From Vreelandella hamiltonii (lineage in GTDB: Bacteria; Pseudomonadota; Gammaproteobacteria; Pseudomonadales; Halomonadaceae): a stretch of 64,000 nt of DNA. The notes beneath the pieces are model-generated. The model worked only from the letters and a program-made list of their open reading frames with translations. It was not told the origin of the DNA and ran no database searches. Where the stretch lies: the NCBI RefSeq assembly GCF_014651775.1, contig NZ_BMXN01000004.1, forward strand, positions 185,454 to 249,453, written 5' to 3'. Below, in pieces: positions 17,912 through 25,935 of the stretch (its first letter is position 1; the number at the start of each line of letters is the position of its first letter). The translations under genes were made by a program, and so were the position numbers.

Positions 17912-19225
17912 TCAGACGATGTCGAAGCGATCGGAAAAAATGTGCGTCGGCGGGATGCCGTGGGCAATCAGCCCGCGTTCGGCGCTATCCATCATCGGGT
18001 CTGGGCCGCAAATGTAACAGTCGATCCGCGGGTCCAGGTCCGGCAAGACACGTTTGATCAGCGCCTCATCCACATAGCCGGTTTCGCCCTGCCACCCTTC
18101 GTGCGGGTCGGACAGCACGTGAACCACTGTCAGGGGCAGCGCTTTGCTGAGCGTTTCCAGGTGCTCACGGAAGGTGGCTTCCTGCCAGGTCGGGTTGGCA
18201 TAGATCAGCCAGATAGGGGGCGACTTGCCTGTATCACGAAAGCTGCGCAGCATGCTGATGAACGGGGTGATACCGATACCGCCCGCCAGCATCACGATGC
18301 CATGGGGATTGTCGGGATTGGGAATGAAGGCGCCGTATGGCCCTTCGATGAACGCTCGTGTGTTGGCCTTGACCTTGGGCAGCGTACGGGTGAAGTCCCC
18401 CAGCCGCTTGGCACTGAAAGCCACCCTGCCCGGCTGTGATGCGCTGGAAACGATGGAAAAAGGGTGCTGCTGCAAGGCAAAAGGGGTGTTGCCCAAGGTG
18501 ATCCAGAAAAACTGCCCGGGCTGGAAGTCCAGCTGGTGCTGGCCATCTGCCTCCAGCGTCAGCGTCGTGGTATCGCCTCGCTCCAGCTGGTTATCCACCA
18601 CGCGCCAGGGCTGGCGGCGCAGCCGCCACGGGCGCAGCAGGCGAGTTTCCACCAGCAGCCCTAGCGGCAGCAGGAGCAGCAGGGCAAAGACGCCCGAGGT
18701 GACGACGCCTTGGGTGTAGCGCTGAGCCATCAGCGCATGCCCCAGCCCGCCCATGACCACGAAAGCGGTCAGGCCGCCATGCAGCAGTCGCCATGTCTCG
18801 TAACTCAACCCCAGCCGCTTGCGCCATAGCGAGGTGACCACCAGGGTCAGGCTGGCCAGCAGCAGGGCCATCAGGGCCAGGGCGCGGAGGGTGTCCTCGC
18901 GGGGGTCGAGATAGTGCAGCAGGCTGGGCTCGGCGATGAATGTCAGCGTGGGATGCGCCAGTACCAGCAGCAGGGCACCGATCCCCAGCTGGCGATGAAA
19001 CTGCAGCACGTTGTCGAACCCTGCGCGATTGCCAAAGCCGTGACGGCCTGAAATCAGCGCTTGCAGCGCCATGATGCTCAGCGCCAGCGCGCCCAGCAAT
19101 ACGCCTGCCTCGGCCAAGGCGCTGCGTGGAGCTGGCGGCGACACCAGCAGCCAGCTCACCGGCAGTAATGCCAGTACCATGTAGAGAGTGACCCAAAGCA
19201 GCGCTTGGCGGATGACGTGGTTCAC
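17912..19225 (-). CDS. Ferric-reductase-like transmembrane flavoprotein with NAD-binding domain
   Basis: This 437-residue membrane oxidoreductase has five to six N-terminal transmembrane helices with conserved histidines (QFHRQLGIGALLLVLAHP, WRLLHGGLTAF, GLGHAL) likely to bind haem. An FAD-binding barrel follows (QQHPFSIVSS), then an NAD(P)H domain (MLAGGIGITPFISML, CYICGPDPMM). It should carry electrons from NAD(P)H across the inner membrane; ferric chelates or oxygen are possible acceptors. The frame extends to 19402, but AAGGAG eight bases before the GTG at 19225 marks the start, just before a hydrophobic helix. A small membrane peptide and DUF1853 lie downstream. Confidence 0.9.
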   Translation of the reverse strand: MNHVIRQALLWVTLYMVLALLPVSWLLVSPPAPRSALAEAGVLLGALALSIMALQALISGRHGFGNRAGFDNVLQFHRQLGIGALLLVLAHPTLTFIAEPSLLHYLDPREDTLRALALMALLLASLTLVVTSLWRKRLGLSYETWRLLHGGLTAFVVMGGLGHALMAQRYTQGVVTSGVFALLLLLPLGLLVETRLLRPWRLRRQPWRVVDNQLERGDTTTLTLEADGQHQLDFQPGQFFWITLGNTPFALQQHPFSIVSSASQPGRVAFSAKRLGDFTRTLPKVKANTRAFIEGPYGAFIPNPDNPHGIVMLAGGIGITPFISMLRSFRDTGKSPPIWLIYANPTWQEATFREHLETLSKALPLTVVHVLSDPHEGWQGETGYVDEALIKRVLPDLDPRIDCYICGPDPMMDSAERGLIAHGIPPTHIFSDRFDIV

Positions 19226-19420
19226 GAATGCTTCTCCTTGTGCGTCCTTGCGAATGGCGAGTATTGCCCCGTCTTCCTGTGGGTAGCTTGTCCAAGTGTG
19301 GGAAAAACCGGGCATTTCGCAAGTCTGGCCGCCAACGCGGCAGGAGCTGCTACGCTGACTGAAGTGGCCATCGAGAGTCAGTATGGCCGATAGCGCCAGC
19401 ATTCACCCGACAGGAGCAGC

Positions 19421-20773
19421 ATGATGGGCAAAGGAAAATCGAAGAAACGCCAGCCGAGCAAGTCCGACTCTACAGCGTCCTCGGCGGCTGCCAAGGCGCC
19501 ACAGCAGCTGACCCCCGATACCGGGGCTGCCCTGTTTGAAGATGCCCGTTCGCGGCTGGTGGCCGTGTTCGAGGCGCTGAAGATTCACCCGGATGCCCAG
19601 GCGCGATTGATGCAACCCAGCCTCTCCTTGCAGGTCAGCGTGCCGGTGCGGATGGATGATGGCAGCCTGAAGGCGTTTCCTGCCTGGCGCGTGCAGTACG
19701 ACACCAGCCTGGGGCCTGCCAAGGGCGGGGTTCGCTTCCACCCGGACGTGAACCAGCATGAAGTCACCACGCTGAGCTTCTGGATGGCGGTGAAGTGCGC
19801 GGTGGTCAACCTGCCTTACGGCGGCGGCAAGGGCGGCGTTCAGGTGGATGCCAAGTCGCTGTCGTCGCTGGAGCGAGAGCGGCTGGCGCGAGGCTATATC
19901 CGCGCCATCGCCGACATCATGGGGCCAGACCGCGACATACCCGCACCGGACGTGAATACCGATGCCACGGTGATGGGCTGGATGATCGATGAGTACGAGC
20001 ACATCCTGCGCGCCCAGGCGCCAGCCGCCATCACGGGCAAACCGCTGCCGCTAGGAGGCTCGCCAGGCCGGGTGGAAGCCACTGGCCGTGGCGCGCTCAA
20101 GGTGCTCGACCTGTGGGCGGCGCAGCGCGAGCGGGCGCCGGAAGAGACCACCGTGGCGGTGCAGGGCTTCGGCAACGCCGCGTACCACTTTGCCCGCTTG
20201 GCCCGTGCCGAAGGGTACCGCGTGGTCGCGGTTTCCGACTCCAGCGGAGGCCGCTATGCGGCGGACGGTCTGGACATCGAAGCGCTGAAAAAGGACAAGC
20301 AGTCCCACGGCAAGCTGTCGAAGAGTCAGCAGGGGAAAGCCCTGAGTGGCGAGCAGCTGCTGGCGCTGGAGGTGGATGTGCTGGCCCTGGCCGCGCTGGA
20401 GAATCAGGTGCATGGCGACAACGTGGCCGAGGTGCAGGCAGGCGCCATCCTGGAGATCGCCAACGGCCCGCTGACCAGTGACGCCGACCGGGCACTCGAA
20501 AAGCGCGACGTGGACGTGCTGCCCGACGTACTGGTCAATACCGGCGGAGTCGTGGTCAGCTACTTCGAGTGGTTGCAGAATCGTGCCGGTGAAAAGTGGA
20601 GTGAAGAGCAGGTCAACGAGCGGCTGAATACCCTGCTGGAGCGCGAGGCAAGCCAGGTACTGAAGCGGGCCGAGCAAGAGCAGGTGTCGTTTCGTCACGC
20701 GGCGTACTGTCAGGGCATCGAGCGGATTGCCGAGGCGATCATGGCCCGCGGCAACTGCCAGGACTGCCGCTAG
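19421..20773 (+). CDS. Glu/Leu/Phe/Val dehydrogenase (glutamate dehydrogenase type)
   Basis: This 450-residue amino acid dehydrogenase has an N-terminal lysine/serine-rich extension of about 35 residues (MMGKGKSKKRQPSKSD). The catalytic domain shows PAWRVQYDTSLGPAKGGVRF, YGGGKGG with the substrate-binding lysine, and PAPDVNTD. The NAD(P)-binding domain is around VAVQGFGNAAYHFA. NTGGVVVSYFEW and the C-terminal region are typical of glutamate dehydrogenase. It interconverts glutamate with 2-oxoglutarate plus ammonia. AGGAG lies five bases before the ATG. It is divergent from the ferric-reductase-like gene across 195 bp. Cofactor preference is not assigned. Confidence 0.93.
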   Translation: MMGKGKSKKRQPSKSDSTASSAAAKAPQQLTPDTGAALFEDARSRLVAVFEALKIHPDAQARLMQPSLSLQVSVPVRMDDGSLKAFPAWRVQYDTSLGPAKGGVRFHPDVNQHEVTTLSFWMAVKCAVVNLPYGGGKGGVQVDAKSLSSLERERLARGYIRAIADIMGPDRDIPAPDVNTDATVMGWMIDEYEHILRAQAPAAITGKPLPLGGSPGRVEATGRGALKVLDLWAAQRERAPEETTVAVQGFGNAAYHFARLARAEGYRVVAVSDSSGGRYAADGLDIEALKKDKQSHGKLSKSQQGKALSGEQLLALEVDVLALAALENQVHGDNVAEVQAGAILEIANGPLTSDADRALEKRDVDVLPDVLVNTGGVVVSYFEWLQNRAGEKWSEEQVNERLNTLLEREASQVLKRAEQEQVSFRHAAYCQGIERIAEAIMARGNCQDCR

Positions 20774-20815
20774 TCCACGGTGTCGATGGCATCATGACGC
20801 CATGACGATGGCATG

Positions 20816-20842
20816 AAAAAGGCGGGCCACCAGGGCCCGCCA
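20816..20842 (-). terminator. Intrinsic terminator of the minus-strand PepSY gene
   Basis: On the minus strand GGCGGGCC, loop CTGGT, GGCCCGCC is followed by TTTTT. It lies 21 bp past the stop of the PepSY gene on that strand and between convergent genes, so it may also stop read-through from the dehydrogenase gene. Confidence 0.85.
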
Positions 20843-20862
20843 TGCAAGGTTGCTCGCGCGTA

Positions 20863-21339
20863 TCAGTCGCGGTCGATCTCGGTGATCTGGAACGAACCCT
20901 GACGCATCTTGATGTCCAGTTCGCGGCCATTCTGGTCGCGCCCTTCGATGTCGATGCTGCCGCTCTTGTTGATCTCGATCTCCTCGAACTCCGTCATGCC
21001 TTCTTGGCTGGCGATATTGAGCGCCTGACGTACATCGTCTTCGGTCATGCCCCAGGCACCGGTGATCAGACGCTTGCGCTCTTCTTTCAGGGTATCGCCG
21101 TTATCCAGCGAGAACTCGATATCGGCATACCACTCATCGTCCAGCCAGCCTTCGACTTCGGCGCGCCCACGGCTCTTGACGCTGATCTCTTCATAGTGCG
21201 TAAAACCATAATCGCTGGCGTAGGTCAGAATGTCGTCGATGCGATCCACCGGCTGGGTGTCGGCATACACGGTGCTAGCGGCTGCGCTCAGCAGCAGGGC
21301 AGAGGCAGGAATCATCAGCATTTTTTTCATGGCGTTCAT
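20863..21339 (-). CDS. Periplasmic tandem PepSY-like protein
   Basis: This 158-residue exported protein has a signal peptide ending about ASTVYA-D. The mature part has two similar blocks of about 65 residues: ILTYASDYGFTHYEEISVKS with VEGWLDDEWYADIEF, and ALNIASQEGMTEFEEIEINK with DIEGRDQNGRELDIKM. Each block has the helix-strand pattern of PepSY domains. The protein is very acidic. PepSY proteins act in the envelope as inhibitors or sensors, often next to two-component systems. It is divergent from a second PepSY gene and a PhoP/PhoQ-like pair, with a shared control region carrying direct repeats. The ATG at 21339 (with AGGAG upstream) is preferred over the overlapping GTG at 21342. Confidence 0.8.
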   Translation of the reverse strand: MNAMKKMLMIPASALLLSAAASTVYADTQPVDRIDDILTYASDYGFTHYEEISVKSRGRAEVEGWLDDEWYADIEFSLDNGDTLKEERKRLITGAWGMTEDDVRQALNIASQEGMTEFEEIEINKSGSIDIEGRDQNGRELDIKMRQGSFQITEIDRD

Positions 21340-21423
21340 CACAAGCTCCTTTTTTCACGATATGTCAGTTGAAGCGACGAGACAGTTATAGCAGCCGGGG
21401 TCTTACCGGAAGCTGACAAAGTC

Positions 21424-21440
21424 GTTCATCTACCGTTCAT
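21424..21440 (+). promoter_or_regulatory. GTTCAT direct repeat, PhoP-box-like operator
   Basis: GTTCAT-CTACC-GTTCAT is two identical hexamers starting exactly 11 bp apart (21424 and 21435). OmpR/PhoP-family regulators bind such direct repeats; the PhoP box is (T/G)GTTTA-N5-(T/G)GTTTA. It lies 24 bp before the plus-strand PepSY gene and about 85 bp from the divergent PepSY gene, so it could serve both. Binding by the regulator encoded at 21839 is inferred. Confidence 0.45.
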
Positions 21441-21463
21441 GTTGACTTTGGCATGCTGGCATC

Positions 21464-21826
21464 ATGAAAACCATGACCGCTTTCCTACGCTCCTTACGCA
21501 CCTGGCCCCGCCTTCGGGTGATGGCCTGCGCGTTGGCGCTTGTCTGGATGGGTAACGCCATTGGCGACCAGCCCTGGCAAGCGCTGCACGGTGAAGTGGG
21601 GCGCGGCGATGTGGTCCCGCTGGAAACGATACTCGACTGGCTCGAAGAGCGTTACATTGGCGATATTCTGGAAATCGAGATCGACCGGGACGACGGGCTG
21701 GTGGAGTATGAGATCAAGATGCTGGGGCCCCAGGGGCAGGTGGTCGAATTCGAATTCGATGGTCACAGTGGCCAGTTGATGAAGATCGAAGGTGTCCGCA
21801 TTCGCGAGATGCAGCGTAACCCATGA
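21464..21826 (+). CDS. Periplasmic PepSY-domain protein
   Basis: This 120-residue protein has a basic N-terminus and a hydrophobic signal helix (RLRVMACALALVWMGNAIG). A single PepSY domain follows: ETILDWLEERYIGDILEIEI, then GLVEYEIKMLGPQGQVVEFE and GQLMKIEGV. It is the first gene of a likely operon with a response regulator 12 bp downstream and a sensor kinase overlapping that. In such arrangements PepSY proteins are thought to modulate the sensor in the periplasm. That role is inferred here. Confidence 0.85.
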   Translation: MKTMTAFLRSLRTWPRLRVMACALALVWMGNAIGDQPWQALHGEVGRGDVVPLETILDWLEERYIGDILEIEIDRDDGLVEYEIKMLGPQGQVVEFEFDGHSGQLMKIEGVRIREMQRNP

Positions 21827-21838
21827 AAGGATAGCGTG

Positions 21839-22513
21839 ATGAAGTGTTTGCTGGTAGAGGATGACCAGGCGCTTGCCCGTGAGCTGAGCCAGGCCCTGCG
21901 TGAAGGCGATTGGATCGTCGAGCGAGCCGAGAATGGTCAGGAAGCCGACTTTCTGGTGCGTACGGAAGCCTACGATACGGTGATCCTGGACATTGGCCTG
22001 CCGGATGGCGATGGCACCCGCTGGCTCTCCTCCTGGCGGGAGGATGGCATCGACCTGCCGGTGCTGATCTTGACCGCTCGCGAGCGTTGGGCCGACAAGG
22101 CCGCGGGGTTTACTGCCGGGGCCGACGACTACGTGACCAAACCCTTCGAGCCCGCCGAAGTGCTGTTTCGGCTGCGCGCCCTGGCGCGACGCACCCATGG
22201 CCACGCCCACCCGGTGCTACGGGTAGGCGAGCTGAGCCTGGATACCCACACCCAGCACGTTACCCTGGCAGGCAGGCCCGTCAGCCTGACCGCCCAGGAA
22301 ACCCGTCTGCTGAGTTATCTCATGCATGCCGCGCCGCGGGTAGTAAGCCGCAGTGAGCTCTCGGAGCACGTCTATGACCGTGACCACGAGCCCGACTCCA
22401 ACGTCATCGACGTGCAGGTCAGCCGCCTGCGGCGCAAGCTGGGTGCCTGGCGTATCGCCACCCTGCGCGGCCAGGGGTATCGCCTGCTGGCCGATGAGCC
22501 CGACACGCCATGA
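21839..22513 (+). CDS. OmpR/PhoP-family response regulator
   Basis: This 224-residue two-component regulator has a receiver domain (residues 1-118) with the acidic pocket VEDD, phosphoacceptor Asp51 in VILDIGLPDGDGT, the conserved Thr (LILTARE) and Lys (DDYVTKPFE). The C-terminal winged helix is of OmpR type, with LTAQETRLLSYLM and NVIDVQVSRLRRKLG. The ATG at 21839 with AAAGGA upstream is preferred over the GTG directly before it. It overlaps the sensor kinase start by four bases. The RR-HK-PepSY set resembles PhoP/PhoQ. A GTTCAT direct repeat upstream of the operon is a plausible autoregulatory site. Confidence 0.93.
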   Translation: MKCLLVEDDQALARELSQALREGDWIVERAENGQEADFLVRTEAYDTVILDIGLPDGDGTRWLSSWREDGIDLPVLILTARERWADKAAGFTAGADDYVTKPFEPAEVLFRLRALARRTHGHAHPVLRVGELSLDTHTQHVTLAGRPVSLTAQETRLLSYLMHAAPRVVSRSELSEHVYDRDHEPDSNVIDVQVSRLRRKLGAWRIATLRGQGYRLLADEPDTP

Positions 22514-23880
22514 GCGCTGCCGGGCCGCATTGGCGTCAACGCTGGGCCAGCCGCTCCATCCACCTGCGCTTGCTGCTGGCAGCGCTGCTGATCGTGCTAT
22601 TGGCCCTGCCGGTGGCGGGTGGGCTGCTGGCCCATCATTATCGTAGCGCCGCCGTGAACGCGTTCGACGAGCGTCTCGAAGCGACGCTCAACGTGATCAT
22701 TGCCGGTGTTGCCTACGACCCACTGAGCCAACAGCTGCGCTATGAACGTGCCTTGGGCGACCCCCGCTTCGAATACGTGTTTTCAGGCTGGTATTGGCAG
22801 ATCACCGACAGCGAGCAGCACACGGTGGCGTCGCGCTCGCTATGGGATCAGCGGCTGCCCGTGACCCACAGCGAACAGGTGTCTGCACGGACCTTGCCAG
22901 GGCCTAGAGGGCAGCAGTTGCGAGTGGTGGAGCGGGATATCTATCTGGCGCCTTTGGAATCGCCGCTGCACGTCAGCGTGGCCGCCCGTGACGATGCCCT
23001 GGTGGCTGAAATCCAGGCCTTCCAGCGCATGCTGTGGCTAGGCCTGCTGGGGCTTGGCGCGGTGTTGCTGGGGGTGCTGGCGCTCCAGGTACGTTGGGGG
23101 TTGGCGCCGTTACGGCGCATGAATGCCAACCTGCGCGACGTGGAGCAGGGCCGTGCCGAGCAATTGGATACCCGACTGCCGCAAGAGCTGGCCACCCTGG
23201 CCAGCTCCATGAACGCCGTATTGGCGCGCGACCAGCGGTTGATCGAGCGCGGACGCTATACGGCGGGTAATCTGGCCCACGCCCTCAAGACGCCGCTCAG
23301 CGTCATGCGTCTGCTGGTGAAGCAGCTGCCCAGCGACAGCCGAGCCACCTGGGACGTAGAGCTTTCGCGTATCGACAATGCGGTGCGTCACCACCTGGCC
23401 CGGGCCTCGGCGGCCGGGGACAGCGGGCGCTTCGCCGCCATTGACCTGCAGGCCACCCTGGCGCCGCTGATGAGCGGATTGGCGCGTCTTGCCCAGCGGC
23501 GGCACATCACCCTGACGCAGACCGTGGATAGCCAGATGCGGGTACACCTGGACGACCAGGACCTGCAGGAGATGGTGGGCAATTTGCTCGATAATGCCCT
23601 GCGCTGGGCCAGCCAGACGGTGCATGTGAGCTTTCAGGCGCAGCAAGGCGTATTGAGGCTCACGGTGAGCGATGACGGCCCCGGCATGACCGCCGAGGAG
23701 TGCCAGGAGGCCGTGCAGCGCGGCAAACGCTTGGATGAGCAGCGTTCCGGGAGTGGTCTGGGGCTGGCCATCGTGGCCGATCTGGTGGCCCTGTATGGTG
23801 GGCAGATGCGCCTGCAGCGCGCCGAACAGGGCGGGCTGGAGGTGGTGATCGAACTACCCGTGCTGGCCGCGCGGGCCTGA
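22510..23880 (+). CDS. Sensor histidine kinase, PhoQ-like
   Basis: This 456-residue inner-membrane kinase has a TM helix at about 20-42, a periplasmic sensor (about 43-165), a second TM (about 170-195) and HAMP. The dimerisation helix carries NLAHALKTPLSVMRLLVKQL with His257, and the HATPase domain shows NLLDNALRWA, SDDGPGM and GSGLGLAIVADLV. HALKTPL rather than HELRTPL is the form seen in PhoQ relatives. It should phosphorylate the regulator encoded upstream, with which it overlaps (ATGA). The input signal is unknown. The upstream PepSY gene and the downstream PhoD-like phosphatase gene (11 bp) are likely in the same operon. Confidence 0.92.
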   Translation: MSAAGPHWRQRWASRSIHLRLLLAALLIVLLALPVAGGLLAHHYRSAAVNAFDERLEATLNVIIAGVAYDPLSQQLRYERALGDPRFEYVFSGWYWQITDSEQHTVASRSLWDQRLPVTHSEQVSARTLPGPRGQQLRVVERDIYLAPLESPLHVSVAARDDALVAEIQAFQRMLWLGLLGLGAVLLGVLALQVRWGLAPLRRMNANLRDVEQGRAEQLDTRLPQELATLASSMNAVLARDQRLIERGRYTAGNLAHALKTPLSVMRLLVKQLPSDSRATWDVELSRIDNAVRHHLARASAAGDSGRFAAIDLQATLAPLMSGLARLAQRRHITLTQTVDSQMRVHLDDQDLQEMVGNLLDNALRWASQTVHVSFQAQQGVLRLTVSDDGPGMTAEECQEAVQRGKRLDEQRSGSGLGLAIVADLVALYGGQMRLQRAEQGGLEVVIELPVLAARA

Positions 23881-23890
23881 AGGAGCAACG

Positions 23891-25837
23891 ATGATCGACG
23901 TCACCGAAACACTGCCTGACGTACTGGTGGGGCCGCTGCTGCGTCGCTTGTCGCCGTCACGCCTGGTGATGTGGCTGGTGGCCACGCGACCGCTGGCTCT
24001 CCAGCTGGTTCTGTTTCCGGACACCCCCGACCAGCAAACCTACCCACTGTCTCGCCAGGATCACCAATGCGTGGCCATCGGCGAGCGGGCCTACCTGTAC
24101 TGCATCGACCTGAGCTTGCCCAGGGCACTGCCCACCGATACACGCATCGCCTACGACCTGCAGGTACAGAGCCGCCAGAGCGCATGGCAGCGCCTTCCCG
24201 AGTGGGCACCGTGGTTATGTCACGCCGGGCAGGCCTACCCGGCCTTTGTGCTGGCATCGCGTCACCACCGCCTGATGCACGGCTCCTGCCGCAAGCCCCA
24301 CCACGACAGCCCCGATGGTCTGGTGCGTGCCGATGCCTGGCTGGCCGAGCGCCAGGAAGCCCCTGGCGAGTGGCCAGCCTGGCTATTGATGACCGGTGAC
24401 CAGGTCTACGTGGATGACGTGGCAGGCCCCACCCTGCGCGCCGTGCATGCACTCATCGCCCGGCTGGGGCTGGCCGATGAACAGTTGGAAGGCGCCACGG
24501 TGAACGATAGTCAGGCGCTCTATGCGGCTCCCGAAACCTATTATCATCGCGAGTCGCTGCTGCCGGATGTCACCAGCAACGCGGCCCTGCGCGAGCGTTT
24601 CTTCGGCGGGGTGAAAAAGCCGGTGTTCACCTCGGCGCACGCCCAGAACCACCTGATGACCCTTGCCGAAATGCTGGCCATGTATTGCCTGGTCTGGTCG
24701 CCGACTCCCTGGCAGATCATTGCGCCCACGCCGCCCGAGCTGGCCGAGCAGGAGGCCGAAGCGTACCGTACCGAACAGGCGGTCATCGATGCCTTCGTGG
24801 CAGGGCTGCCCCAGTGCGCGCGGTTGATGGCCCACGTGCCCAGTCTGATGATCTTCGACGATCACGACGTCACCGATGACTGGAACCTGACCGCCGATTG
24901 GGAGCGCTGTGCTTATGGGCATCCGTTCTCCAAGCGCATCATTGGCAACGCGCTGGTGGCCTACCTGCTTTGCCAAGGGTGGGGCAATGCCCCGGACAAA
25001 CTCAACCCGCTGCTGCATCAGGTCGGCACGTTGTTCGATGGGTCGGGCACCTTGAACCCCCAGGCCCAGGACAGCGTGATCGAGCGGCTTCTGCGCTTTC
25101 AAGGGTGGGAGTTTCAGGTGCCAGGGGCCCCCGCGCTGATCGTGCTCGATACCCGTACGCGCCGCTGGCGCAGTGAGCGCAACCCCAAACGGCCCTCCGG
25201 GCTGATGGACTGGGAGGCGCTCATGGAGATGCAGCAGGCGCTGTTGGGCACCCCCAGCGCGGTGATCGTCTCGCCTGCCCCGATGTTCGGGGTCAAGCTG
25301 ATCGAGGGCATTCAAAAGCTGTTTACCCTGGCTGGCAAGCCGTTGATGGTGGATGCCGAAAACTGGATGGCCCATCGCGGTGCCGCCAGCGTGCTGCTGC
25401 ACATCTGGCGGCACTCCAAGACACCCGGCAACTACGTGATCCTGTCGGGGGACGTGCACTACTCCTTTGCCTACGACATCGTCGTACGCGGGCAGGAGCA
25501 GGCCCCGCATCTGTGGCAGATCACTTCCAGCGGCGTGAAAAACACCTTCCCTCGGCGGCTGCTGGATACCTTCGACCGGCTCAATCGTTGGCTATACGCG
25601 CCGCTGTCGCCGCTCAACTGGTTTACCCAGCGGCGTAAGCTCAGCATCTACCCTCGGGACCCCGAGCAGGCCAGCGCTGGCGAGCGGCTGTGGAATGCCA
25701 GCGGGATAGGCCTGGTCAGTCTCGACGAGAACGGTCGTCCCACCGATATTCGTCAGTTGGATGCCCGCGGTGGCGACGCGGTGTTTCCGCCGCCAGACAT
25801 CCCCGGCATGAAGGCGCCCACCGGTGGTTCGTCATGA
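23891..25837 (+). CDS. PhoD-like alkaline phosphatase/metallophosphatase family protein
   Basis: This 648-residue protein has the metallophosphatase core of PhoD-like enzymes. LLMTGDQVYVDDVAGPT and MIFDDHDVTDDWNLT give the Asp/His metal ligands, and YVILSGDVHYSFAYD gives the late His motif. There is no evident signal peptide or Tat motif, unlike secreted PhoD, so the enzyme looks cytoplasmic or exported by another route. The substrate could be a phosphodiester or a nucleotide; this is not assignable. AAGGAG precedes the ATG. It directly follows the sensor kinase by 11 bp, and a Pho-box-like array overlaps its stop codon, serving the gene after it. Confidence 0.85.
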   Translation: MIDVTETLPDVLVGPLLRRLSPSRLVMWLVATRPLALQLVLFPDTPDQQTYPLSRQDHQCVAIGERAYLYCIDLSLPRALPTDTRIAYDLQVQSRQSAWQRLPEWAPWLCHAGQAYPAFVLASRHHRLMHGSCRKPHHDSPDGLVRADAWLAERQEAPGEWPAWLLMTGDQVYVDDVAGPTLRAVHALIARLGLADEQLEGATVNDSQALYAAPETYYHRESLLPDVTSNAALRERFFGGVKKPVFTSAHAQNHLMTLAEMLAMYCLVWSPTPWQIIAPTPPELAEQEAEAYRTEQAVIDAFVAGLPQCARLMAHVPSLMIFDDHDVTDDWNLTADWERCAYGHPFSKRIIGNALVAYLLCQGWGNAPDKLNPLLHQVGTLFDGSGTLNPQAQDSVIERLLRFQGWEFQVPGAPALIVLDTRTRRWRSERNPKRPSGLMDWEALMEMQQALLGTPSAVIVSPAPMFGVKLIEGIQKLFTLAGKPLMVDAENWMAHRGAASVLLHIWRHSKTPGNYVILSGDVHYSFAYDIVVRGQEQAPHLWQITSSGVKNTFPRRLLDTFDRLNRWLYAPLSPLNWFTQRRKLSIYPRDPEQASAGERLWNASGIGLVSLDENGRPTDIRQLDARGGDAVFPPPDIPGMKAPTGGSS

Positions 25838-25857
25838 AAATGTCATGTAAATGACGC
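25829..25857 (+). promoter_or_regulatory. Putative Pho box before the EAL-CBS-GGDEF gene
   Basis: TCGTCAT-GAAA-ATGTCAT-GTAA-ATGACGC contains two GTCAT cores exactly 11 bp apart (25831 and 25842) with A+T-rich 4-bp spacers. A third, weaker repeat (ATGACGC) follows in phase. This is the tandem arrangement bound by PhoB (CTGTCAT repeats, 11-bp period). It overlaps the stop of the PhoD-like gene and lies about 80 bp before the next ATG. Confidence 0.55.
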
Positions 25858-25935
25858 ACGCTTGCTGCCCTGGCACCTTCCTGATGGAGTTGACAAGTCA
25901 TAGGGATCGTTGACGTTTGACAGGGCAGCAGGCAC

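Noticed and set aside
17912..19402. Longer start (19402) for the ferric-reductase-like gene
   Set aside because: The extra 59 residues have no hydrophobic or domain features, and the only good ribosome site is before the GTG at 19225.
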